From Lateolabrax maculatus (taxonomy: Eukaryota > Chordata > Actinopteri > Acropomatiformes > Lateolabracidae): a stretch of DNA of 64,000 nt. The stretch is taken from positions 13,121,001-13,185,000 of the forward strand of contig CM062218.1 of the NCBI GenBank assembly GCA_031216445.1, given 5' to 3'. The notes below the pieces were generated by a model. It was not told the origin of the DNA, ran no database searches, and worked only from the letters and a program-made list of their open reading frames with translations. Shown here piece by piece: positions 38,854 through 46,650 of the stretch. A program made the position numbers and the translations under genes. How positions within the stretch are numbered: the stretch's first letter is position 1; the number at the start of each line of letters is the position of its first letter.

Positions 38854-41114
38854 GGTTAGTTTAATAAAGTATTGCAATTTTAGGACCTTCTTAATGTTAC
38901 CTGGAACTGAATTTTAGACCAATTAAACACATTAACAATGTATCTGTATGTCCTGTCCAAAATCTATATAATATCCTCCTCTTATGATAAAATATTGATA
39001 AAATATCTAATGTATGCAATAATATGCTTAACGAACATGCAAGAACATGAATACTTCAGGTTTATATAGTAAATGTAAAATATTTCTTAGTTTTACTGTA
39101 GTCTTTTTTTATGCGGAAACATTTAATATGCTCAATCATCAAAGAAATAGCAATGGTTAGAAGTATTTCAAAAGACATTAAACCCCTTGTGCATTGCTTG
39201 GGGTGATTCCTTCTCTCATACACGATCAAAGCTTTTTCCAGTTTTGAATTGTATTATTAATAAACTAATACATTAACACGTGTGGATATTTAAGTAATAT
39301 GAAAATGTAACAATATATTACCACATGTGCCAACTTTTTATAACTTGTTATAAGGAAAGAAGGTTAAAAATAATAAGTGCTCCGAGTAAAACACAAGTCT
39401 TTAAGTGTCTAGTTTCTGTATTACTGGTGCAATACTTGTATCTTTTTTTCATTATGTGTGGCCAATTTTATATACACTGTTCAAGTTGTATTCTAACAAT
39501 TAATGTCTGATCAAATGTTTTTTCTTCCCTGAATAATAATAATAAAAAAGGTTTGTGTCTATTTTGAGAAAGTGTTCTGGTTTAACATAGATTTTAATTA
39601 TTAATATTATCATACACAGCCTGTTTTTAGTTTATAATTAATTTGGACACGTTTGGTTGTATTGAGGAAATGTTCCCCCAGTTATCCCTTCCACAACTCT
39701 TTTCTCCTCTCCCCTTTCAATGGATACCATTTGCACTTTTTATCTTATTACGTCTGAGTCTAAATACATATTTTCCTACCCTTTTATCATCCAGGAGTTA
39801 CACCACATCCACTATCCTATCTACTCTTCCCCTACTCCATCACATTTCCCAATCTCAACTCCCACCACATCTTCCTCTCCCTTACTATTATCTCCACTCC
39901 ACTGTACTGTACTGCTGTAGTCCATTAAGGAGTACTATGCAAGTATCAAACCTGGTACATGATTAGTATTCACTTTGTTCATTGGCATAAATGTGAAACG
40001 CAAGATGTAATCTATAGTATAATAAAACATAACATATTATATTAAAGCTGATGTTTGGTGATACTGTATCATCCTTCAGCTCTTGTGCTCCTGTTTTGTG
40101 ATACAACTCTCTCCTTTCTAACTGGGAGGATAACAGTACATTTAATCTTTTCTAATTTCTTTTTGAGATCACTGAGTTGCACAACAAGCAGGCTTCACCA
40201 GCTAGGACCGATGTCTGACAGCACCACTGTCTGCACATTCATTACAGACATCTGAAACTATTATTACACTTATTACATTTTATTGTATCTTGTTTCATTT
40301 CTTAAACCTTTTAATTTCGCTGCTATTATAGAGTCATTATGTATACATTAAAACTTCCCATAAGAGGCCATAAAAAATAAATGAATTCATTTTGATTTTG
40401 GTTTCTTACACTTATTTAACTACCACATTCAACTGCAGCAGTAACACAACTCATTTGTTACGGATGGTTATCCTTTGCACTAAAGTATATATCAATGAAT
40501 GGACGATTTAAATAATCAGCTGTTTGGATGTACTGCTTTAGCATTTGTGATCTATAATTTACAAAAAAGAAATATTATAAACTGCTGCAGCAGGCAGCTT
40601 TTTCAATGAAAAAGCTCTGATAAATCCACCGTACACTCCCTATCCAGCTACAAACAGCAGACAGACAAAGTTAATGATGAGCAGGTGAACATAATGGAGC
40701 ATTTAACAGCTTAAAAGCCAAATATTTCCCTCGAGTTGTTTGTGAACCAAACAGAGCTAAAAAGAGAGTGAAAACTCCAAAAGAATGATAATGTTGCTCC
40801 GTAACTGCTGAATGTGTAAATAAGCAATTAATTAATGTACAAGTTTGCAATTAGGTTTATACTGCCTCATTCAATCCGGTATAAAATACAGTACTACTAA
40901 ATGATAACCTATAACGTCCCTGCTGCATGACACCAAAACTTATTTTCTACCTGTACACATCAGCAGCCCCATCACCTTGTCCTCTTCCTGTTTTCTACTG
41001 AATTTTTGACAAATAATAACAATAAAACGCTTATTACAATGGTCTGCACTTGTACCAATTCCCCAGCATTCAAAATGATATTTGGAGCGATAAAGGAATC
41101 ACAGTATGATTTAT

Positions 41115-41156
<42 letters not shown>

Positions 41157-41413
41157 AGATGCAGTTGTACCTAAACAAACTCACACTGCAGATAAGAATA
41201 CACAAAGAAATCAGAAATAAGCACATGAATCCCCATACAAATTGTTACAAGTATACACACATACACAGAGCTGTCAACGCATAAACACACACATGCGTGA
41301 ATAGTAACAAGTATGCATGTTGCCACACAAACACACCCACACACAATTTCCCTTATGCAGAGTTGTACCCACGTTAACAAACAAAAAATACACACACACA
41401 TTTGCATCTTTGT

Positions 41414-41485
<72 letters not shown>

Positions 41486-42093
41486 TCTCTGGGTCTCAAG
41501 AAAGTGCGAGCAGCTGAAGCCCACTCCCCATCGGATGACTCAGACAGCCATATGCTGCTGCAGGGCCTATTGTACAGAGGAGATGCAGAAGGAGGAGGAA
41601 GAGGTGGGGGTTGATGGTGGAGGACAAGAGAGGAGGAGGCAAAACGCAAGTTTCACAGTTACAACAAAAGACAGGGAGGAGGAGTGAGAGGGGGAAAGAA
41701 CAGGAGAGAAAGCAAAGAAGGACAAGGAGGAGGAGGCGACAGATAGGAGGGAACAAGAGAACGATGACAGGGAGAGATAAGAGAATAAGAGAAAAGCGGA
41801 GGAAGGGGAGGAGGAGAGGTGGCTTTAAGAAGTAAAGATGAAAGAAAGACCTACAGATGTTTTCCTTTTTAGGCTGCAAGAGCAGTGCTGAGAAGGGGTC
41901 ATTAAATAAAAAAAAAAAAACTACATCCCTAAATCAACACCTAAGTGCTTAAAAGGACCTCATGGCAAACCCAGACGCACATGTACTCCGTAGTTGAAAA
42001 TTTCATTCAGTGGTTCATCCATTGAGAAGGGCAGTCGTGGCTTCGGTTGCCACGGTGACTCATAGCTTGTACAATCATTAGCCCATCCGTGAG

Positions 42094-42169
<76 letters not shown>

Positions 42170-43809
42170 CAGGCCATTTTACACACTGTATGTGTAATCA
42201 AACAACGTAACAGTAAACATGTCATCCCCCCACACATGAGGTAGTCATTGTTTGCGCTAATTATTTCATTAGCATGTTATCCACTGTTTGTTACACTGTG
42301 ATGATCGATGACATACAGCCTGGCCTTTGTCTGGGAATTCATATTTGAGTCGTGTGCTGGCACACACACACTCTCTTAGAAGCCACTGATCAGGCAATCA
42401 CCATCATGACTTTAACACTACAAATTAGTTTAATCGTTTAATGGTATTGTTGAAAAGGTTACAGTCCATCACTCTGACCATGAGTTACAGCAACCACATT
42501 ATGTAAATCAGTGACATTTGCAGTGATACACTGAGGGAGTTTTTTTTTTTATCTAATCCAAATCCGGTATCAAATTCCTTATCGATTCTAATCGGTTCAG
42601 CTTTTAGCACTTCTAAGTTACTAAAGTTATACATAACTATACATCAAAAAAATTTGAATCTGCAATCTACACTAAAATAAGTTTTTAGGGGTAGCTTAAT
42701 TAATGTTGACAACCAGTAGTTATGAACGGTTGATTAAATATGTATTCTTACATTGTATTAACAGGTGTAGCCAACTTACTTTTACAGCTTGTAACAGTTA
42801 AGTATATGAATCATAACTATTAAGTATATGAGCATAAAATATACATTTGATATCGATAAAATTTAACTGGGAGATTCTCCTGAAACTGATGCAACAAAAC
42901 ACACCTGCGGTTGTACAGAGGTGTTACAGATTGATGTGTCTTTTCACTTACAAATTATCTGTGGCTGAGTGCAGACACCTGCTTGCAGGAAGCTCTTTAA
43001 CAGTCAAAACTGTTCATTTTAACCATTACAGAGTTATTGTTAATTAGCTGTAGCTGATATAATCTGCCACCTGTGACATATTAACTGTCAAAAATGACGG
43101 TCAGGACCATCTTAAAATGAGAAGCATGCTACATTAATGTTCTGTACATTTTCTTTTTTTCTTTTTAAAAAAAGAACAAGGAGAGATAAAAGGCTTTATA
43201 CAAGATTTTTTTGTGTCTGAGCTTAACAAGTTCAAGTTTTTTATCAACCGGGAACCAGATCCAAAATGGGACCAGCTATGGAAACCCAACCCTATATGCG
43301 CATATTTGATGGACAGGCAATGGCCTGACAAGACCAATCCACATTAAATAATATTTCACTTCACATCACTCCTTTCTAGAAAAAAAAATTAATTCTATAA
43401 ACCTAAATTTGTGAAAATAGCTGGACTATTACAATAGCTTGGATCGTGGAAGATTTAGGCCATTAAGTACAGAGCCTCTGTGATCACACTCAACGTAATG
43501 TTGTTAATGTTATGTCAAAGCTGTGGCTCTGTTGCCTGGTAAACATCTGTAATTGAGGCACTTCCTTTGGTTAAGTATTATAATTGGAAAAATGCAAATA
43601 TATATCATACCCTGATCACATCCGGCCCAGACATACACACATCCCCCCACGCATTTGGATAACTTTCAGTGTATACAAGACAAGACAAAACATTTGTGAG
43701 GCTTTTTTTTTTTCTGTGCTCAGGCACCTACCTGGTCTATCTCCATGAGCTTGGGGAAGGCCCCCGGCCACTCAATGGCCACCTTGACGATGTCTGCTGG
43801 CGGCGGCAT
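8375..43809 (-). CDS. elmo1: elmo1, N-terminal 478 codons (15 coding exons), 3' end outside the window
   Basis: ELMO1 is a cytoplasmic scaffold that pairs with DOCK1-family exchange factors to activate Rac downstream of RhoG, in phagocytosis of apoptotic cells and in cell migration. The joined exons give residues 1-26, 27-40, 40-64, 65-81, 82-138, 138-150, 150-183, 184-234, 234-260, 261-277, 278-318, 319-361, 362-396, 397-433 and 433-478. Every junction is GT-AG and keeps frame. By family knowledge these cover the ubiquitin-like Ras-binding domain (about 1-80), the armadillo-type inhibitory region (to about 280) and the ELMO domain (about 318 to past 478). The vertebrate protein is about 727 residues, so about one third is missing on the left: PH domain, C-terminal helix and PxxP motif. 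RYQKLQKIMKPCFGD at 139-152 is present in ELMO1, while ELMO2 has a shorter, different sequence there. Introns range from 0.1 to 14.8 kb. Identification is from remembered family sequence, not a search. Confidence 0.97.
9253..9521. mobile_element. foldback/MITE-like element, copy 1, with both ends
   Basis: The 5' end TTAAAGGAGTAGTTTGACAT and the reverse complement of the 3' end, TTAAAGGAATAGTATGACAT, match over 21 of 23 bases counting the following TTT. The interior contains the block GAGGAGATTGATACTACTCT and then AGCACAAAGACT, shared in diverged form with the copies at 54.0, 56.3 and 59.9 kb. I recognise this as a family widespread in percomorph fish. The ends read TTAA, which would suit a TTAA target site, but the palindrome makes that ambiguous. 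It has no coding capacity. Confidence 0.75.
12930..13063 (+). repeat. 12-bp minisatellite, unit CACACACAGCCA
   Basis: About ten near-perfect copies; one unit has GCGA in place of GCCA, and there are small length changes at the left end. In one reverse frame it reads as tandem WLCV, but no gene is implied. It probably arose from a CA array by expansion of a point-mutated unit. Confidence 0.95.
15420..15468 (+). repeat. (TTA)n microsatellite, interrupted
   Basis: TTA/ATT units interrupted by TATACA in the middle. Confidence 0.9.
16790..17010. promoter_or_regulatory. candidate conserved noncoding element
   Basis: A 220-bp stretch of complex sequence free of simple repeats, with several homeodomain-type cores (GGATTAGC, GCTAATG, CTAATTAG). 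It stands out from flanking low-complexity intron. Conservation is not tested. Confidence 0.25.
18354..18382 (+). repeat. (TG)n microsatellite
   Basis: About 14 TG units. Confidence 0.9.
19525..19581 (+). repeat. (CA)n microsatellite
   Basis: About 28 units of uninterrupted CA. Confidence 0.93.
21207..21267 (+). repeat. (AC)n microsatellite
   Basis: About 30 units of uninterrupted AC. Confidence 0.95.
21471..21510 (+). repeat. (TAA)n microsatellite
   Basis: About 13 TAA units, 55 bp before a long TA array. Confidence 0.95.
21565..21663 (+). repeat. (TA)n then (CA)n compound array
   Basis: Roughly 38 TA units to 21642, a CGTATATA junction, then CA units to 21663. The TA part is self-complementary and could form a cruciform. 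With the AC and TAA arrays just upstream, three different simple repeats lie within 460 bp. Confidence 0.95.
22760..23060. promoter_or_regulatory. candidate conserved noncoding element with internal direct repeat
   Basis: The motif AAAAGGGCACATCA occurs twice, near 22770 and 22894, each followed by a T-rich base run. The intervening and following sequence is complex and repeat-free, ending in an AATTACTGAGCATAATGG segment. Confidence 0.3.
23302..23410 (-). CDS. elmo1: elmo1 coding exon 14 (ELMO domain)
   Basis: A 109-nt exon between acceptor TTTCTAG and donor CTTC|GTAAGTC. It encodes residues 397-432, including IVLENSSREDKHECPFGRSS and IELTKMLCEILKVGEL, then the first base of Pro433. This is nearly invariant ELMO-domain sequence. 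Confidence 0.97.
23411..24638 (-). other. elmo1: elmo1 intron, 1.2 kb
   Basis: Mostly AT-rich. The stretch 23930-24090 is of higher complexity and could be regulatory. No exon or repeat family is recognised. Confidence 0.9.
24639..24743 (-). CDS. elmo1: elmo1 coding exon 13 (ELMO domain)
   Basis: A 105-nt, phase-0 exon between acceptor TCTCTCAG and donor AGG|GTAAGCA. It encodes residues 362-396, NHVNPAVDFTQIPPGMLALD then NMLYFAKQHQDAYIR, a hallmark block of the ELMO/CED-12 domain. Confidence 0.97.
25630..25662 (+). repeat. (TG)n microsatellite
   Basis: About 16 TG units. Confidence 0.93.
25911..25953 (+). repeat. (CT)n and (CA)n compound repeat
   Basis: CT units to about 25925, then about 14 CA units. 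Confidence 0.93.
26162..26601. mobile_element. hAT-like nonautonomous element with 8-bp target duplication
   Basis: The ends are perfect 11-bp inverted repeats, CAGTGGTGGAA (26162-26172) and TTCCACCACTG (26591-26601). The flanks are TTCAAAAC and TTCAAAAA, seven of eight bases identical, as expected for hAT insertion. Subterminal sequence (TTTACTCAAAG; GTAAAGGATCTGAATATTTC) matches a family I know to be common in teleosts. The 440-bp interior has no transposase frame. It lies in the intron between coding exons 13 and 12. Confidence 0.85.
26796..26924 (-). CDS. elmo1: elmo1 coding exon 12 (ELMO domain begins)
   Basis: A 129-nt, phase-0 exon between acceptor TGTCACAG and donor ATT|GTAAGTT. It encodes residues 319-361, starting AQRDIIFELRRIAFD and ending YTRDYKKLGFI. 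The acidic and serine-rich stretch ECEPNNSGSIEKRKS is one residue shorter than the mammalian version I recall. Confidence 0.97.
26925..28167 (-). other. elmo1: elmo1 intron, 1.2 kb
   Basis: No repeat family or exon is recognised. An A12 run lies near 27420. Confidence 0.9.
28168..28290 (-). CDS. elmo1: elmo1 coding exon 11
   Basis: A 123-nt, phase-0 exon between acceptor CATGCAG and donor CAG|GTGAACG. It encodes residues 278-318, including the conserved block EMAHQLYVLQVLTFNLLEDR and MMTKMDPQDQ. The first ten residues (NVIRSPTPIN) diverge from the mammalian HVIRAQRAIN-type sequence, a local relaxation in an otherwise conserved protein. Confidence 0.97.
28776..28826 (-). CDS. elmo1: elmo1 coding exon 10
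   Basis: A 51-nt, phase-0 exon between acceptor CTCTATAG and donor AGT|GTAAGTC. It encodes EMAHILAQKQLRSIILS (261-277), at the end of the inhibitory region. Confidence 0.96.
29417..29452 (+). repeat. (CA)n microsatellite
   Basis: About 18 CA units in the intron between coding exons 10 and 9. Confidence 0.93.
30050..30100 (+). repeat. possible retroelement 3' tail
   Basis: GCCAATAAATCTTGGATTGG followed by ATTGAATTGAAATTGAAATT resembles the polyadenylation-like signal and tandem ATTGA tails of fish LINE/SINE elements. The body of an element upstream was not defined. Confidence 0.35.
30492..30570 (-). CDS. elmo1: elmo1 coding exon 9
   Basis: A 79-nt exon between acceptor AATTCCAG and donor CAG|GTAAGGC. 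It completes Gly234 and encodes TDQDIQTYTIAVINALFLKA then PEEKRQ (235-260), closely matching the family. Confidence 0.97.
30740..30891 (-). CDS. elmo1: elmo1 coding exon 8
   Basis: A 152-nt exon between acceptor CCCTGCAG and donor GG|GTAAGAT. It encodes residues 184-233, including AILESMVLNSQDLYHKVAQE and ITIGQLIPHLQ, then two bases of Gly234. This is armadillo-type repeat sequence shared by ELMO1 and ELMO2. It sits only 169 bp from coding exon 9. Confidence 0.97.
30892..33308 (-). other. elmo1: elmo1 introns flanking coding exon 7 (0.5 and 1.8 kb)
   Basis: Nothing beyond a purine-rich patch at about 31640-31780 and AT-rich sequence. The only exon inside is coding exon 7. Confidence 0.88.
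31433..31532 (-). CDS. elmo1: elmo1 coding exon 7
   Basis: A 100-nt exon between acceptor CTTGTAG and donor AAG|GTCAGCC. It completes Cys150 and encodes FGDLLSFTLTAFVELMDHSI then VSWDIFSVAFIKK (151-183), a conserved helical repeat of the inhibitory region. The donor has C at +3 and is weaker than the others in the gene. Confidence 0.97.
33309..33344 (-). CDS. elmo1: elmo1 coding exon 6 (36-nt microexon)
   Basis: A very short exon between acceptor TTTGCAG and donor TG|GTAAGCC. It finishes Glu138 and encodes RYQKLQKIMKP plus two bases of Cys150. This insert is diagnostic for ELMO1 against ELMO2. Both neighbouring introns are long (1.8 and 2.9 kb). The length is a multiple of three, so skipping would remove 12 residues without a frameshift. 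Confidence 0.93.
34328..34342 (+). promoter_or_regulatory. CTCF-like motif
   Basis: GCAGTAGAGGGCGGT agrees with the CTCF core consensus at nearly every informative position. The site is in the intron between coding exons 6 and 5, about 200 bp before a GT array. Confidence 0.45.
34532..34587 (+). repeat. (GT)n microsatellite
   Basis: About 28 units of uninterrupted GT. Confidence 0.95.
35351..35400 (+). repeat. (AC)n microsatellite with CG-alternating edge
   Basis: About 25 AC units, preceded by CGCGCGCACAT. Alternating purine-pyrimidine sequence like this favours Z-DNA. Confidence 0.93.
36213..36382 (-). CDS. elmo1: elmo1 coding exon 5
   Basis: A 170-nt exon between acceptor CACTCTAG and donor GA|GTAAGTC. 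It encodes residues 82-137, including QLHERIQSSSMDAKLEALKD, the stretch FAQEFINLDGISLLTQMVES, and two bases of Glu138. This is the first armadillo-like helical repeat of the inhibitory region. The first residues (YQTAV) differ from the mammalian sequence at the same junction, but the remainder is closely matched. Confidence 0.97.
36539..36589 (-). CDS. elmo1: elmo1 coding exon 4
   Basis: A 51-nt, phase-0 exon between acceptor CTCCACAG and donor CCT|GTAAGTA. It encodes NRNDIKNGSILRLTTSP, the last strand of the Ras-binding domain. It lies 100 bp from coding exon 3 and 156 bp from coding exon 5, the tightest part of the gene. Confidence 0.96.
36690..36762 (-). CDS. elmo1: elmo1 coding exon 3
   Basis: A 73-nt exon between acceptor TTCTAG and donor AAG|GTTTGC. 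It completes Gly40 and encodes WSLGNPENFALQIADATNFY then ITEK. The same block in mammalian ELMO1 is similar (W-S-L-x-N and F-Y-I-T-E-K conserved). It continues the Ras-binding domain. Confidence 0.95.
36958..36998 (-). CDS. elmo1: elmo1 coding exon 2
   Basis: A 41-nt exon between acceptor CTCCACAG and donor GG|GTAAGTC. It encodes KKPLSAIIKEVCE plus two bases of a glycine codon completed by the next exon. This is the second strand and helix of the ubiquitin-like Ras-binding fold. It is separated from the initiator exon by a 6.7-kb intron. Confidence 0.95.
38775..38852 (+). repeat. (CG)3(AC)n microsatellite
   Basis: GCGCGC followed by about 36 AC units with two CG interruptions; a Z-DNA-prone arrangement. 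Confidence 0.95.
41115..41150 (+). repeat. (CA)n microsatellite
   Basis: About 18 CA units. Confidence 0.93.
41415..41483 (+). repeat. (AC)n microsatellite
   Basis: About 34 uninterrupted units, with scattered CA-rich remnants from 41180 up to the array. Confidence 0.95.
41576..41860 (+). repeat. purine-rich (GA/GGA) tract
   Basis: A nearly continuous run of A and G, with GGAGGA and GAGA motifs, begins about 95 bp after a CA array. Open frames across it are low-complexity artefacts. Such tracts can adopt triplex (H-DNA) structure. Confidence 0.75.
42046..42059 (+). promoter_or_regulatory. RFX X-box-like motif
   Basis: GTTGCCACGGTGAC fits the RFX palindrome in both halves. It lies 35 bp from a long CA array in the intron between coding exons 2 and 1. 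Confidence 0.4.
42094..42166 (+). repeat. (CA)n microsatellite
   Basis: About 36 uninterrupted CA units, among the longest in the window. Confidence 0.95.
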
Positions 43810-43884
43810 GGCTGACGGGGGTTGGTTGGTGTGAGTCTCGCTACCTCACACCTGTCACTATTACTGGAGGTTGCTCATCCGAAC
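43732..43884 (-). CDS. elmo1: elmo1 initiator exon: 5' UTR (43810-43884) and coding exon 1 (43732-43809)
   Basis: The exon begins after a TTCTACAG acceptor, carries 75 nt of leader, then ATG at 43809-43807 in the context CAGCCATGC (G at -3, reasonable Kozak). It encodes 26 residues, MPPPADIVKVAIEWPGAFPK followed by LMEIDQ, the invariant start of the ELMO Ras-binding domain. The donor is CAG|GTAGGTG at 43731 and the phase is 0. No in-frame ATG lies upstream within the exon. Because the exon opens at an acceptor, transcription must start further to the right. Confidence 0.96.
43861..43878 (-). promoter_or_regulatory. upstream ORF in the elmo1 leader (five codons, three stops in a row)
   Basis: In the leader, ATG at 43878-43876 opens a five-codon frame, MSNLQ, which ends at TAA (43863-43861). 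TAG and TGA follow directly in the same frame. The uATG context is weak (C at -3, A at +4), so leaky scanning to the main ATG 67 nt downstream is likely. A short, firmly terminated uORF usually dampens translation mildly; that role is inferred. Confidence 0.6.
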
Positions 43885-46636
43885 CTGTAGAATAAGAACG
43901 CAGAGAAGGAGAGGATGGAGAGAGAGAGAGGAGGGAAAACAGAGGTGGATGGGTATAAAAAGAGAGGAAAAAAAGACAGAAAATGGGACACATTAGTCAC
44001 TAGTTATTTAAGATGATGTTTGCTTGCATTAGCTATTTCTTATTTCAAAGAATATCATATATGACTAAGGGAAAAAAGGTCAACAAGGTTAGTGTTGAAA
44101 AATACATAAGACATGGGTAGAGTGCAGCATTCTGGAGACTGCTCGTATAAGCAACGATAACTTAACATTTGCAGTAGAAGCTACTGAAAAGCTCAAACCA
44201 ATATTTCACTTTCATACAACATTTAAAAGCTTTAGAGGAAAGGAGTCAATTGGCCTACTTAAATCAGGTTAATTTTATTTATGAGGACACACACAAAGTA
44301 TACACACTGGCTATAAATATATTTATATTTTCATACCCCAAACCATCTCAGGTCAGGTTGCCAGTATATAAACCACAGATGCAATACCTGCCATAGTCAT
44401 CAGCCTTCAGCTAAAACACGCTCCCCTGTTTGTGTCATGGTTGACCTTAGAAACTAAGCACTTCATGCAAATTCCTGCAGATACTGGTGTTTAAAATTGC
44501 ATTCAAATACACAGTTCAACTTCTAACACCCACTTATACTAACTAATGCAGACAAACAGATTTTTTATTTGTCCTATGAGATTACTTTTTTCCAGCGGTA
44601 GCCTAATTTAATTTGCAGTTGTTGACACACAGAACATTAGGACGTGCCGTTGGGGCAGATACACTCAAGAGTTTAATTCAAATCAAAGTTTAACTGCTAA
44701 TGAGGTCACAGCAGGTGAGTGAATTACGAAGTTACAATGTTTTTAAAGATTCACTCTGCCTCACTGGGATCTCGCTTCAGGTCAGTCATTTAAACACTGC
44801 AGTTTGAGAGATAAAGCAGCTCCAGCTCTCTTTCACTCAAGTGAGGGCAGTGATGTTGCAGTACTTTACCCACAATAGCCAGTAAGCATCCAGGACTCAA
44901 CAGAAACAGCTTAAGGGGGTTACTAGTACAGAGCTTCTTCCTCTGCCAAATTCCACTAGCTTAAAGGGGTATTCCTCCAACTGTACACATAAAAGGTCAG
45001 TTTACTCATCATGGGGAACACAAAACCTTTAAAAACATCTGTGTAATGTCTGTTGTGGTTCTGGATGAGCTTGGTCAAGTCTGAGTACAGATATATCTGC
45101 AGATATTAGCTTTTCTCAGATCATATAGTTTTCGCGTATATATTTGTCAATATGTACCAATAAATTGCAGTAAAGAAATGCCTAATACGTGCCAGTGCTG
45201 ACAAGTTTTTTTTCAAAAGTAAAAAGTCTCGTTCAATACAAATCTTTAAATAGCTTAAATTAAAGGATCCCTATCAGAATTTGTTGTTTGTTTTTATGTC
45301 TGTATGTATGACCAATGAATATTGGCCAATATGTTGTTATTAGATTCTTTAGAATTCTCAAATGTCAATAATAGTATTAACTACAAAATCCAGTATTGGT
45401 CAGACTATAGTTTGGAGACTACAAATTTTTTAAAGTCTAATAAAGTCTAATCTACAAACTGAAGTGTATAATTTGAAATGAATGGGTGTTTATCAGTCAC
45501 GGAGGGTGTTTTTCATTCTGATTTTTTGGTCTATACAAAAATGGTCTTTTAAAAGAAGAGGGGTAAAATCAGGAAATCCAAAAACAGGAGGCAAACGCAA
45601 TGGACAGAGAGAGCAAAAGAAGGGACTGAGTGAAAAAGTGAGATAAGAGCATTTGTTTGACATTCAGTTCACAGACGTGAGGTGAACTCAAAGTGACACC
45701 AGAAATAAAAACTGTCATGTTCTTTGTCTTTCACTGGTCAAAACGCAATTGAAATACACAAGCAGACTCTGAATCTGTACTTGCAACCATGTGCACCCTG
45801 GTTCATTCGCATAGCAACAAGGACACCAACACTCACTTCTGTTTCGGGCGAACACACACACTCAAATATTGAACATGTAATCCTGGGTGGCTCCTCCCTG
45901 GCTTCTTTCCCTGTGCAGAGGACTCCTATGAGGGCACGAAAAAAAAAACTAAAAAAAAGAAAAAAAAAAAACACGATATCTGACAGAGGAACAGGCAGAC
46001 AGATTGACCTGAAACCCTGTGGCTTTCTAAAATAAGCCAGTTAGAGGCCCCATGGTGGAAAAACAGCCAAATCACAGTCACTCCGAACCACACAGGCGGA
46101 GCTGGATAAAGCCACTTCTGCGTGCTTGCAGGGGGTCTGATGAAACCCACAACTGCACAGTTATCAAGTGGAAAATGTACCACAGATATACCCAAAACCA
46201 ACTGAAGAAAGCATCAATAATTTACCTTCCTAGCCTGTCTAGAAAGCTTGGATCATCCTAGTTCCTGGTGGAGAAGCCTGTTTACATATTTAATCTCAAT
46301 CCATAATGCATAAAGACGGGCTTGGATTCATTCCTGGGAGAAAACTATTGGGCAGAATAGTGTGAGTGTTGATATATACCGCATGTGTGCATGAACGCAG
46401 GCGGAATAGTGAGTGATGAAATGTGTGCGCACAAACACTGACCAAAATTGTTTTTGTGTGTCTGTCTGGAGTCTGTGTGCCACTGTACAGTACATACAGT
46501 AATGTGTGAATGTTTGTATGCATGTGTGTGTTTGATGAGCATGTATTAATTCAAATATAGTTTATGTAATGAGACTGGCCTGGCGTTGTGTGTGAGTCAC
46601 CCCATAATGATCCACATAGCCTTTATTCAAGGGCCC

Positions 46637-46650
46637 GTTGCCATGGCAGC
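46637..46650 (+). promoter_or_regulatory. RFX X-box-like motif
   Basis: GTTGCCATGGCAGC differs from the ideal palindrome by one base. It is embedded in a non-repetitive stretch (46560-46690) within the 5' intron, about 2.8 kb upstream of the initiator exon. Confidence 0.45.

Larger units (their letters stand above)
36999..43731 (-). other. elmo1: elmo1 intron between coding exons 2 and 1, 6.7 kb
   Basis: Contains four long CA arrays (38775-38852, 41115-41150, 41415-41483, 42094-42166), a purine-rich tract (41576-41860), an RFX X-box-like site (42046-42059), and AT-rich sequence from 38.9 to 40.9 kb. The part from 37440 to 38110 vaguely resembles degraded hAT-type sequence, but I could not define its ends. 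Confidence 0.9.

Noticed and set aside
44955..45130. TTAAAGGGGTATTCCTCCAA, like a MITE end
   Set aside because: No matching inverted end was found downstream and the interior was not shared with other copies.
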